DNA of 9,187 nt from Fibrobacter succinogenes (GCA_902796785.1 CADBQJ010000025.1:1-9187), one strand, 5' to 3'. Numbered from the stretch's first letter, positions 1 to 6,091 are shown. Numbers and translations: made by a program. Notes: generated by a model from the letters alone, not told the origin.

Positions 1-272
1 CGGCTGTAGGCCTCCGCGGCCTCCTTGTTCCCCGTGTCGGTGGTCATGGCGATGTAGAGGCGCGAGTTCTCCTCGCGGACGACGGCGTCGAGCTCGGACC
101 AGTCGGCGATCCAGCGGCGCAGCTCCTCCTCGCCGGAGAGCACGCGCTCCACGAGGTCCTCGTAGAAGGGGCGGAGGGCGTTCCAGTCGGAGGCGTCGAT
201 CTTCGGCGCGACGAAGCGGCGCGGGAATTCGGCGCAGGGGCGTTCGAGGTGGTCGAGGGAGAAGGAGCTCAT
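1..272 (-). CDS. M3-family oligoendopeptidase (PepF-like), N-terminal part only
   Basis: This is the first ~90 codons of a minus-strand gene that continues beyond the left edge. The translation begins MSSFSLDHLERPCAEFPRRF. It then has a block resembling the N-terminal region of M3B oligoendopeptidases: WNALRPFYEDLVERVL, an acidic EEEL stretch, WIADWSELDAVVREENSR and LYIAMTTDT. Enzymes of this family are cytoplasmic zinc peptidases that degrade short peptides. The HExxH zinc motif lies far downstream and is not visible here, so activity cannot be judged. The ATG is chosen because GAGAGG (minus strand, 278-283) sits five bases before it and because it follows the stop of the upstream transpeptidase gene by one base (TGA-C-ATG), which implies co-transcription. 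The family call rests on recalled similarity in the N-terminal block, not on catalytic residues. Confidence 0.72.
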   Translation of the reverse strand, partial: MSSFSLDHLERPCAEFPRRFVAPKIDASDWNALRPFYEDLVERVLSGEEELRRWIADWSELDAVVREENSRLYIAMTTDTGNKEAAEAYS

Positions 273-273
273 G

Positions 274-1599
274 TCAACCTCTCTTTTTTCCGTTGGCGTT
301 CCTGGCGGCGCGGGAGGGCTTCTTCGCGTCGAGGTAGTACTTGGCCCAGTAGTTGAGGAGGACGCCGGTCACCTGGCTCGCGGGGAGCGAGCGGAGGCGG
401 CGGTGGTACTGCATGACGACCACGACGACCGATTTCTTCGGGTCCTCCCTGTCGTAGGCGTAGCCGACGAACCAGTCGTAGCGGCCCTTCGGGTCGGAGC
501 CGTCGAGAGAGCCGGTCTTCCCCCCGACGACGAGGCGGTCGCGCCAGTTGCTGAAGATCGTCTTGCGGAGCGACTTGCGCGCCGTGCCGGAGGTCGCGGT
601 CTCCTCGAAGAGCGCCCGCAGGTCGCGGAGCGTGGAGGCCTTGTGCGCGGGAACGGGGGAGAGCGGCCGGCGGGGGAAGCCTCCCTCGGGGGAGCGCGGC
701 GCCCAGGCGGGGGTCCAGGGGCGGCCCGTGAGGACGGAGTAGGCCATGCCCGCGGCCTGCGCGGGCGAGAGGGTCGTGCTCTGCGTGAAGCCGCAGGAGA
801 CCTCGGCCAGCGCGTAGCCCGAGTCGGGCGCGACGTAGCGCGAGGGGGTCGGGAGCCCGTCGGCCGTGGCGACGCCGAACCCGAACTTGCGCGCCGACTC
901 GCGCAGCGCCGGGGCGCCGGTCCGCATCCCCAGGAGCGCCATGGGCGGGTTCATCGAGCGGGCGAAGGCGTGCGAGACGGAAATCGGCGTCCCCTGGCCC
1001 TCCTTGACCTTGAGCTGGCGGTTGTAGAGGGTGTGGGCGCGCCCCACGAGCGGGAACGCGCTGGAGGGGGAGAAGCGGCCGCTTTCGAACGCGGCCGCGG
1101 CGGTGACGGTCTTGGCGACGCTCGCCGCGGGGAAGGTGGCGCGCGAGGCGTAGTCGGGGCGGCGCTGCAGCGCGGAGTCGTTGTACTGGCCCCAGGCGAG
1201 CAGCTCGTTCGTGGAGCCGTCGGCCATCAGCCAGATCGCGCCGTCGGGGTGGTGGCGCTCCAGGAGCTGCCCGATCACGCGGGCCAGCGCGGTGTCGCGC
1301 TGCTCGGCGAGGTAGGCGGGGTCGGCCCAGAGGGGGAGCTCGCCTTCGGCGGGGGCCGCGGGAAGCGGGGGCTCGGCGTGGAGCGCCGCGTCGTCCGCCG
1401 GTTCGCCGGCCGTATCCGCGGAGAGCGAGTCGCCGGAGGCTTCGCCCGATTCCTCGAGCATGGCCTCCTCGTCGGCCGAGCGGTCGGCGGGGCTTTCGCA
1501 CCCCTTGACGCAGAGGAGCGCGAGGAGGATCAGCAGCAGAAGCCGTCCCAGCGGGAGGGAGGGGCTCGGCGGATCGAACGGGGAGCCGGGGCGGTTCAA
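274..1599 (-). CDS. Penicillin-binding protein, transpeptidase domain
   Basis: A 441-residue protein with all three active-site motifs of penicillin-binding transpeptidases: S160-V-A-K163 (nucleophile serine), S215-M-N217 and K361-T-G-S364. It should cross-link peptidoglycan, or act on it as a DD-peptidase, at the outer face of the inner membrane. The N-terminus has a hydrophobic stretch (about residues 20-31) after a single Arg, ending VKGC34. This could be a short membrane anchor or a poor lipobox (Lys at -2 is atypical). Residues 35-90 are low-complexity, rich in Glu, Asp, Ala, Pro and Ser, and look like a linker. There is no glycosyltransferase domain and no room for a large class B pedestal domain, so it is a compact single-domain enzyme. 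The start is taken as TTG at 1599, inside a TTGA overlap with the orn stop. No ATG gives a sensible N-terminus: the open frame upstream is only the antiphase of orn. CTG inside the LPLGR segment is an alternative start. Confidence 0.85.
   Translation of the reverse strand: MNRPGSPFDPPSPSLPLGRLLLLILLALLCVKGCESPADRSADEEAMLEESGEASGDSLSADTAGEPADDAALHAEPPLPAAPAEGELPLWADPAYLAEQRDTALARVIGQLLERHHPDGAIWLMADGSTNELLAWGQYNDSALQRRPDYASRATFPAASVAKTVTAAAAFESGRFSPSSAFPLVGRAHTLYNRQLKVKEGQGTPISVSHAFARSMNPPMALLGMRTGAPALRESARKFGFGVATADGLPTPSRYVAPDSGYALAEVSCGFTQSTTLSPAQAAGMAYSVLTGRPWTPAWAPRSPEGGFPRRPLSPVPAHKASTLRDLRALFEETATSGTARKSLRKTIFSNWRDRLVVGGKTGSLDGSDPKGRYDWFVGYAYDREDPKKSVVVVVMQYHRRLRSLPASQVTGVLLNYWAKYYLDAKKPSRAARNANGKKRG
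278..283 (-). promoter_or_regulatory. Shine-Dalgarno sequence of the M3 peptidase gene
   Basis: GAGAGG on the minus strand lies five bases before the ATG at 272. It falls within the last codons of the upstream transpeptidase gene and supports both the chosen start and operon coupling. Confidence 0.6.
1596..1599 (-). other. TTGA stop/start overlap between orn and the transpeptidase gene
   Basis: On the minus strand the four bases TTGA contain both the TTG start of the transpeptidase gene (1599-1597) and the TGA stop of orn (1598-1596). The only purine-rich element nearby is a GGAG about ten bases upstream. The arrangement suggests translation by reinitiation or coupling. Confidence 0.65.
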
Positions 1600-2165
1600 G
1601 CCGAAGCGCTCCGGACCATGATCCGCTCGCGGTACCAGCGCAGCTCCTCGATGCTTTCGCGGATGTCGTCGAGGGCGCGGTGGTTGTTGTTCTTGCGGAA
1701 CTCGGGCAGCTCGGGGTACCAGCGCGCGGCCAGCTCCTTCAGCGAGCTGACGTCGACGTTGCGGTAGTGGAGGAAGGCCGAAAGCTTCGGCATATACTCG
1801 AAGAGGAACCGGCGGTCCTGCCCGATGGAGTTGCCGCAGAGGGGCGAGGTGTTCGGCTCCATGTACTGCGAGAGGAAGCGGACCAGCTCGTCGTCGATCT
1901 GCCCGATGGTGGATGTGGAGGCGAGGACGCGGTCCCAGAGCCCGGAGGCGGTGTGGTGCTCGCGGTTCCAGTCGTCCATTCCCTCGAGGAGCGAGAGGGG
2001 CTGGTGGACGACGTAGACGGGGGCTTCGGCCACCACGTTCAGTTCGTTGTCGGTGACGATGCAGGCGAGTTCGAGGATCACGGCGGTCTTCGGGTCGAGC
2101 CCGCTCATCTCGACGTCCATCCAGACCAGGTGCTTGCCCCGGATCGTTTTCTTTTCGTTGTTCAT
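1596..2165 (-). CDS. orn: Oligoribonuclease (DEDDh 3'-5' exoribonuclease)
   Basis: A 189-residue cytoplasmic exonuclease that degrades the 2-5 nt RNAs, including pGpG, left by other ribonucleases. It is the usual length for the family and contains the full DEDDh set: D17-V-E19 in the LVWMDVEMSGLDP motif, D117 in GNSIGQDRRF, and H162 with D167 in the motif NNNHRALDDIRESIEELRWY. The block HHTASGLWDRV is also typical of Orn. The ATG at 2165 gives the standard N-terminus with a short extension (MNNEKKTIRGK). The ten bases before it (minus strand CCGCAACGCC) contain no Shine-Dalgarno sequence. It is the first gene of a minus-strand operon with the transpeptidase and the M3 peptidase, and is divergent from the ketoacyl synthase gene. 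Confidence 0.96.
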   Translation of the reverse strand: MNNEKKTIRGKHLVWMDVEMSGLDPKTAVILELACIVTDNELNVVAEAPVYVVHQPLSLLEGMDDWNREHHTASGLWDRVLASTSTIGQIDDELVRFLSQYMEPNTSPLCGNSIGQDRRFLFEYMPKLSAFLHYRNVDVSSLKELAARWYPELPEFRKNNNHRALDDIRESIEELRWYRERIMVRSASA

Positions 2166-2214
2166 GGCGTTGCGGAAGGTGTGAACAAAACCCGCGAAGG
2201 GGCGCGGTCAAAAC

Positions 2215-2225
2215 ACTATATTAGT
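2215..2225. promoter_or_regulatory. Overlapping divergent -10 elements between orn and the ketoacyl synthase gene
   Basis: The sequence ACTATATTAGT is an imperfect inverted repeat (ACTA-tat-TAGT) in an AT-rich island between divergent genes. Plus strand: TATATT at 2217-2222 ends six bases before the ATG at 2229, which would place transcription start at or very near the A of the ATG. Minus strand: TATAGT (complement of 2215-2220) would start orn transcription near 2208, giving a leader of about 43 bases. No convincing TTGACA-like -35 is seen in either direction. The region was identified by hexamer resemblance only. Confidence 0.5.
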
Positions 2226-2228
2226 AAA

Positions 2229-3458
2229 ATGAAGATGGATGTGGTGGTCACCGGCCTCGGCGTGGTCTCGCCGCTGGGAAACGATCCCGAAACCCTCTGG
2301 AACGCCCTGCTGCGCGGAGAGAGCGCGGCGGCCCCCGTTTCGCGCTTCGACGCCTCGGAATATCCCGTGCGGATCGCCGCGGAGGTCGACGACGCCCCGC
2401 TCGGCGCGCTCTTTTCCCCCAAGGAGACCAAGCGGCTCCCGCGCTTCGTCCGCTACGGCGTGGCGGCGGCGCTCCGGTGCCTGGAGAACGCCGGGCTGAA
2501 GCCCTCCGACGTCGACCCCGACCGCGCCGGCGCGATGGTGGGCTCCGGGCTGGGCGGGATGGACCTCTTCATGGAGAACATGGCCGCCCTCCGCGACCGC
2601 GGCCCGTCGCGCGTTTCGCCATTCTTCATCCCGGGGACGATCGTCAACTCCGCCTCGGGCGAGATCTCGCTGCGGACGGGCTGGCGCGGCCCCAACTGGA
2701 GCGTGGTCTCCGCCTGCGCCTCCGGCAACCACGCGATCATGGCCGCCTGCGACCAGATCCGCGCCGGCCGCGCCGACGTGATGCTCGCGGGCGCCTCCGA
2801 AGAGGGGGTGAGCCCGGTCGCCCTCTCCGGGTTCTGCGCGATGCGGGCCCTTTCCGCGCGGAACGACGACCCTGCGCGCGCGTCGCGCCCCTTCGACCGC
2901 GCCCGCGACGGCTTCCTCCTGGGCGAAGGGGCGGCCGCGCTCTGCCTGGAGTCCGCCGACCACGCCCGGGCCAGGGGAGCGCGCCCGCTCGCGGTCCTGG
3001 CCGGCTGCGGGGCGAGCGCCGACGCCTGGCACCCCGCCGCCCCGCGTCCCGACGGAGCGGGCGCGCTCCGCGCGATGCGCGCCGCGCTGCGCGACGCGGG
3101 CCTGGAGCCCGGCGACGTGGACGTGGTGAACGCGCACGGCACCTCCACGCCCGCGGGGGACCTGGCGGAGGGACGCGCCCTCGTCGAGCTCTTCGGGGAG
3201 CGGCAGCCCGTTCTCAACGCCACGAAGGCGATGCTCGGCCACGCCCTCGGCGCCTCCTCCGCGCTCGAGGCGGTCGTCTCGGTGCTCACGCTGCGCGACG
3301 GGAAGGTCCACCCCTCGGTCAACCTCGACCGGCCCGAGTTCGAGGGAATCCTCCGCTACGCTCCGCCACGCGCCGAGGCGCTCGCCGCGCGGACCGTCCT
3401 TTCCAACGGTTTCGGGTTCGGCGGCCACAACTCCTCCCTCCTCTTTGCTAGAGTTTGA
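2229..3458 (+). CDS. Beta-ketoacyl-[acyl-carrier-protein] synthase, FabF (KAS II) type
   Basis: A 409-residue condensing enzyme, which would extend acyl-ACP with malonyl-ACP in fatty acid or related synthesis. The start VVVTGLGVVSPLGND and the end SNGFGFGGHNSSLLF are family hallmarks. Catalytic residues are all present: C163 in VSACASGNHA, H303 in NAHGTSTPAGD, and K333 with H338 in NATKAMLGHALGASSALEAV. Length and positions match E. coli FabF (C163, H303) closely. There is no acp, fabD, fabG or fabH alongside, so it may be the main KAS II or a paralogue for a specialised lipid. The ATG at 2229 is preferred; ATG at 2235 (MDVV) is possible. Neither has a Shine-Dalgarno sequence, but TATATT precedes 2229 by six bases. 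The gene ends GCT-AGA-GTT-TGA, unusually AT-rich codons for this GC-rich gene, where the next gene's promoter-like hexamer lies. Confidence 0.93.
   Translation: MKMDVVVTGLGVVSPLGNDPETLWNALLRGESAAAPVSRFDASEYPVRIAAEVDDAPLGALFSPKETKRLPRFVRYGVAAALRCLENAGLKPSDVDPDRAGAMVGSGLGGMDLFMENMAALRDRGPSRVSPFFIPGTIVNSASGEISLRTGWRGPNWSVVSACASGNHAIMAACDQIRAGRADVMLAGASEEGVSPVALSGFCAMRALSARNDDPARASRPFDRARDGFLLGEGAAALCLESADHARARGARPLAVLAGCGASADAWHPAAPRPDGAGALRAMRAALRDAGLEPGDVDVVNAHGTSTPAGDLAEGRALVELFGERQPVLNATKAMLGHALGASSALEAVVSVLTLRDGKVHPSVNLDRPEFEGILRYAPPRAEALAARTVLSNGFGFGGHNSSLLFARV
3449..3454 (+). promoter_or_regulatory. -10-like hexamer TAGAGT before the cydB-like gene
   Basis: TAGAGT ends six bases before the ATG at 3461 and lies inside the last codons of the ketoacyl synthase gene. 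It has the same spacing to the start codon as the hexamers before the ketoacyl synthase gene and scpA. No Shine-Dalgarno sequence is visible. It may mark an internal leaderless promoter, or be a coincidence at an operon junction. Confidence 0.35.
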
Positions 3459-3460
3459 AC

Positions 3461-4450
3461 ATGGCGCTGACCCTCTACCTTCTTCTGGGCGTTTCGCTGG
3501 CGGGCTGGATCCTGCTGGAGGCCGGCGACCTCGGCGCGTCGGTCTTCGCGCTCTTCGCCCGGGACGATGGGGACCGCTCCGCCTGCTTCGCCCCCGCGCT
3601 GCCGCTTTTCGACGGCGGCGAGCTCTGGCTGGCGCTCCACGCGGCCGTGGTCGCCTTCGGATTCCCGCTCTACGGGCGCGTCCTCTTCGCCGTCTTCGGC
3701 GTCCCGATCGTGCTGCTCGCGGTCCTGACGGTCGCGCGGCTCGTCTGCGCGCTGGTCCGCGAGAACTCCTTCGACGAGGCGCTCTGCCGCCGGTGCGACG
3801 TCGCGCGCGGCCTCTGCGCCCTGCCCGTCCTCTTCGTCGCCGGCTGGATTCCCGCCGCGCTGCTCCGCGGGCTTCCGGTGGACTACCAGGGGCGCGTCGC
3901 CGGGGGACTCCTCGCCGCGCTCCATCCCTACGCGCTCCTGGGCGGCTGCTGCGCGGTCCTCTTCGGGCTGCTCTGCGGGACGGTCGCCCTCCTTCCCGAG
4001 GCGGAGGAGCCCTTCGCCGCCCGGGCGCGGAAGGTCCAGCCGGTCCTCTGGCTGCTTCTCCTCTTCTCCGGCGCGGCCTTCCTGGGCTGGACCATCGCCC
4101 TTCCCCCGGGCGACGGCGCCTTCGGGCGCCTCCCCGTCTGGGCCGGCATCGCGATGACGGTGATGGGGCTTTCGCTCGTCTCCACCCTTTCGCTCCAGTC
4201 GAGCCACGTCGCCGCGGGAATCTGCGCGCGCGTCGCGTCGCTCGGGCTCCCGGTCCTCTTCTTCTCGCTGCTCTTCCCCTTCCTCGTCCCCTCCACCACG
4301 GGAGACGGGATGGACCACATCACCGTCGACGTCGCCATCGCCGGCGGCGCGGCCCTGCGCAACGCGACGATCGCCTGCGGGACGGTCGCCCTCCTCCTGG
4401 CCGTCGGCGGGATCGTCGTCGCCCGGCTGCGCCGGAAGGGGCGCCTTTGA
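3461..4450 (+). CDS. Cytochrome bd ubiquinol oxidase subunit II (CydB)-like membrane protein
   Basis: A 329-residue, very hydrophobic protein with about eight or nine predicted membrane helices. It aligns by eye along its length with E. coli CydB: GWILLEAGDLGAS with GFAVTDGFDMGVG, ARDDGDR with GRNDTER, FDGGELWL with WDGNQVWL, LLRGLPVD with LLQGVPFN, LHPYALLGG with LNPFGLLAG, and FPFLVPSTT with FPFVMPSST. Residues D23, D51 and R93 correspond to E. coli D29, D58 and R100, so the key conserved polar positions are kept. CydB partners the heme-bearing CydA in the inner-membrane quinol oxidase that reduces O2 to water, but no cydA is in this window. The start is taken as ATG at 3461, two bases after the ketoacyl synthase stop. 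TTG at 3455, inside a TTGA overlap with that stop, is an alternative that would add two residues. The gene overlaps the next one by four bases. Confidence 0.85.
   Translation: MALTLYLLLGVSLAGWILLEAGDLGASVFALFARDDGDRSACFAPALPLFDGGELWLALHAAVVAFGFPLYGRVLFAVFGVPIVLLAVLTVARLVCALVRENSFDEALCRRCDVARGLCALPVLFVAGWIPAALLRGLPVDYQGRVAGGLLAALHPYALLGGCCAVLFGLLCGTVALLPEAEEPFAARARKVQPVLWLLLLFSGAAFLGWTIALPPGDGAFGRLPVWAGIAMTVMGLSLVSTLSLQSSHVAAGICARVASLGLPVLFFSLLFPFLVPSTTGDGMDHITVDVAIAGGAALRNATIACGTVALLLAVGGIVVARLRRKGRL
4434..4441 (+). promoter_or_regulatory. Shine-Dalgarno sequence for the TTG-started nuclease-like gene
   Basis: GGAAGGGG lies within the end of the cydB-like gene, five bases before the TTG at 4447. 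Its position is what decides the unusual TTG start. Confidence 0.6.
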
Positions 4451-4866
4451 GCGGACTGCTGCGCTGCGCGATCCGCGGGAAGGAGGTCCCCGACACGCCC
4501 GAGGAACGGGTGCGCCAGAAGCTGGCCGCCTTCCTGGTCGCGGAGTGCGGCGTGCCGAAGCGGAACGTCTCGGTCGAGGTCGACCTGCGCTCGCTCGGAC
4601 TGGACGCCACCGGCCGCGCCGACCTGGTGGTCTGGAACTTCAAGGAGGGCGGGACGCTCCGGACGCCGTGGCTGCTGGCCGAGTGCAAGGCCCCTGGCGC
4701 GCTGGTCCCCGAGGCGGTCGAGGCGCAGCTGGCCCGCTATCTGCGCGGATGCGCGCCGAAGCGGGTGCTGGCCACCGACGGCGACGCGCTGCTGCTCTGG
4801 GAGCGGACGGAAGGGGAGGGCGGGGTTTCGTTCCGCCGCGCGCAGGATTTGCCCCGCTACTCGTGA
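4447..4866 (+). CDS. Small PD-(D/E)XK nuclease-like protein (HsdR N-terminal type)
   Basis: A 139-residue protein resembling the stand-alone 'type I restriction enzyme R protein N-terminus' family (HSDR_N_2). Family features visible are TPEERVRQKL near the start (E19/E20), the GRADLVVWN strand with D59, and the AECKAP motif with E79-x-K81, giving the E...D...ExK layout of a PD-(D/E)XK nuclease fold. These are followed by a VEAQLARYLRG helix and the VLATDGDALLLWE strands. No helicase/translocase domain, HsdM or HsdS is encoded nearby, so it is not a restriction system; its true role is unknown. Start: TTG at 4447 inside the TTGA that also holds the cydB-like stop, with GGAAGGGG five bases upstream. 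No ATG lies in frame before the conserved TPEERVRQ block. Confidence 0.8.
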   Translation: MSGLLRCAIRGKEVPDTPEERVRQKLAAFLVAECGVPKRNVSVEVDLRSLGLDATGRADLVVWNFKEGGTLRTPWLLAECKAPGALVPEAVEAQLARYLRGCAPKRVLATDGDALLLWERTEGEGGVSFRRAQDLPRYS

Positions 4867-4874
4867 AAATTGTT

Positions 4875-4880
4875 TAGATT
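4875..4880 (+). promoter_or_regulatory. Possible -10 element upstream of the PDZ gene
   Basis: TAGATT stands in a short AT-rich patch (4865-4884) just after the nuclease-like gene stop, and would start a transcript near 4887 with a leader of about 28 bases. No -35 is recognisable. Unlike the six-base-spaced hexamers elsewhere, this one precedes a leader with a good Shine-Dalgarno sequence. Confidence 0.35.
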
Positions 4881-4904
4881 TCAAGAAGCAGGGACGACAT
4901 TCAC

Positions 4905-4910
4905 AGGAGG
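4905..4910 (+). promoter_or_regulatory. Shine-Dalgarno sequence of the PDZ protein gene
   Basis: A perfect AGGAGG lies four bases before the ATG at 4915. It fixes the start there rather than at the upstream in-frame TTG at 4870. Confidence 0.75.
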
Positions 4911-4914
4911 CGCC

Positions 4915-5583
4915 ATGCGTCGTTTCGATTTCAGTTTCCTTCGTCTCGCGGCCCTGACCGCGATCCTTCCCTGCGCGCTTTTCGCCGCTCCCGTCGCCGA
5001 ACGGTTCGGCGGCACGGGCATCCAGCTCTTCCGCGCCGACGGCTTCCCCCAGGTGATGGGCGTCATCCCCGGCACGCCCGCCGAATCGGCCGGCCTGCGG
5101 CCCGGCGACCGGCTCGAATACGCCGACGGCTTCTCGCTCGAGGGGCTGACCCTCGACGAAGCGGTGGAGCTGCTGCGGGGCGAAGCGGGCACCGAGCTCG
5201 AGCTGACGGTCGTCCGCGACGGCGAACCGCTGACCGTCAGGATGACCCGCGTGAAGCTGGACGTGCGGATGGCCCACTGCGCCGACCTGCGCCGCGACCG
5301 CGGCATCGACGCCACCGGCTCCGACCTGCGCGCCTACCTGGGCGCGGGCAAGGACGCCCTCATCGCCGTGGACGCGAAGAACATCTCCGACTCCGACGAG
5401 GTTCCCGCCTCCGGCCGCTGGGGCGTCTCCGTGGCGCTGCCCGACCGCCAGGCCGCCAACCGCGAAGCCCGCCGCAAGGCGGCCGCCGCCCGCTCCGCCG
5501 AAGACGGCCGGGTCCACACGATCGACGGACGCTCCTGGAGCGACCGCCGCGTGGAAGACGCGGCCACTCCCGTGGTCCGCTGA
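4915..5583 (+). CDS. Exported PDZ-domain protein
   Basis: A 222-residue protein. Residues 1-25 form a signal peptide (basic MRRFDFSFLR, hydrophobic LAALTAILPCALFA, likely cut near ALFA/APVA). Residues ~31-114 are a PDZ domain: a carboxylate-loop-like FGGTGIQLF, GVIPGTPAESAGLRPGDRL with the usual AGL-x-PGD signature, a DEAVELLRG helix and TELELTVVRDGEPLTVRM strands. PDZ domains bind C-terminal peptides in periplasmic proteases and scaffolds, but no protease domain is present. The rest (about 115-222) is polar, with an Arg/Ala-rich predicted helix (residues 178-195), and I do not recognise it. The gene follows the nuclease-like gene by 48 bases and may have its own promoter. It could be a periplasmic adaptor; no substrate can be inferred. 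Confidence 0.85.
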   Translation: MRRFDFSFLRLAALTAILPCALFAAPVAERFGGTGIQLFRADGFPQVMGVIPGTPAESAGLRPGDRLEYADGFSLEGLTLDEAVELLRGEAGTELELTVVRDGEPLTVRMTRVKLDVRMAHCADLRRDRGIDATGSDLRAYLGAGKDALIAVDAKNISDSDEVPASGRWGVSVALPDRQAANREARRKAAAARSAEDGRVHTIDGRSWSDRRVEDAATPVVR

Positions 5584-5614
5584 TCCGTCGAGGGACTTTT
5601 CCGGAAAAAACCGG
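5584..5614. other. 31-base gap between convergent genes, no convincing terminator
   Basis: The gap contains CCGG-AAAAAA-CCGG (5601-5614), a stem of only four pairs that does not extend outward, so it is at best a weak bidirectional hairpin. The T-run lies in the loop on the minus strand rather than after the stem. I see nothing else here. Confidence 0.3.
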
Positions 5615-6091
5615 TCAGAAGGCGACCGAAACCGAGTCCGGGGCGAGGCACATCTTGCCCTGGCAGGCCTGGTAGCGGAAGACGCCGGTCGTCGCCGCGG
5701 TGTCGTAGGCGCCGACGGCCTTGGCCGGGACGACCGCTTCGAACTTTCCGCCGAACCAGAGCTTGTCGAACCCCAGTTCGGGGATCGGCGTGCGGGAGGG
5801 TTCGGGCCACCTGGGGGCCGCGAAGCGGATTCCCTTCGAGCGCAGCGTCAGCTCGCACGGGAAGGCGTCGGCGTCAATGGGGGAGTCGGAGGTGATTTCC
5901 CAGCCGGGGGCCACGGCGAACCGGACGGCCACCGCCCCCTTCCCCTTCGGGGAGGAGATCCACTGGGCGTCGGCCTGCACGGGCTTCCACTTCGCCCCCG
6001 GTTCGGACGGGGCGGCGAACGCGGCGGCGCAGAGGGCCGCGGCGAGGGTCGTCGCGAGGAGCGCGGAAAGCGGGCGAACGGGCTTCGTCAT
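5615..6091 (-). CDS. Periplasmic DsbD alpha-like domain protein (thiol:disulfide interchange N-terminal domain)
   Basis: A 158-residue exported protein: residues 1-26 are a signal peptide (MTKPVRP, then an Ala/Leu-rich core to AAFA). The remainder resembles the immunoglobulin-like N-terminal domain of DsbD (PF11412 type): FAVAPGWEITSDSPI, a Pro-rich middle, then YQAC143-QGKM-C148-LAP. Those two cysteines match the redox-active pair of DsbD alpha, which passes electrons from the membrane domain to periplasmic disulfide proteins. Here the protein ends just after the motif, with no membrane (beta) or thioredoxin (gamma) domain, so it is a stand-alone form needing a partner encoded elsewhere. The ATG at 6091 is chosen for the signal peptide; a TTG two codons upstream is possible. 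No Shine-Dalgarno sequence is present, but TATTTA ends six bases before the ATG. It is convergent with the PDZ gene and divergent from scpA. Confidence 0.78.
   Translation of the reverse strand: MTKPVRPLSALLATTLAAALCAAAFAAPSEPGAKWKPVQADAQWISSPKGKGAVAVRFAVAPGWEITSDSPIDADAFPCELTLRSKGIRFAAPRWPEPSRTPIPELGFDKLWFGGKFEAVVPAKAVGAYDTAATTGVFRYQACQGKMCLAPDSVSVAF

Noticed and set aside
269..1501. A 410-codon minus-strand frame overlapping the transpeptidase gene.
   Set aside because: Its Arg/Pro/Leu-rich translation is an out-of-frame reading of the transpeptidase, which carries all three catalytic motifs.
1680..2228. In-frame upstream extension of the ketoacyl synthase on the plus strand.
   Set aside because: It runs through the orn gene on the opposite strand and adds no recognisable sequence; the family N-terminus starts at the ATG at 2229.
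3445..4446. N-terminal extension of the nuclease-like protein by about 334 residues.
   Set aside because: The extension is an out-of-frame Arg/Pro/Gly-rich reading of the cydB-like gene; the real start is the TTG at 4447 with its own Shine-Dalgarno sequence.
4447..4866. Part of a type I restriction-modification system.
   Set aside because: Only an HsdR N-terminal-like domain is present, without helicase, methylase or specificity genes, and the neighbours are metabolic genes.
5595..5616. Rho-independent terminator between the PDZ and DsbD alpha-like genes.
   Set aside because: The CCGG/CCGG stem has only four pairs, outward bases do not pair, and the A/T run is in the loop rather than after the stem.
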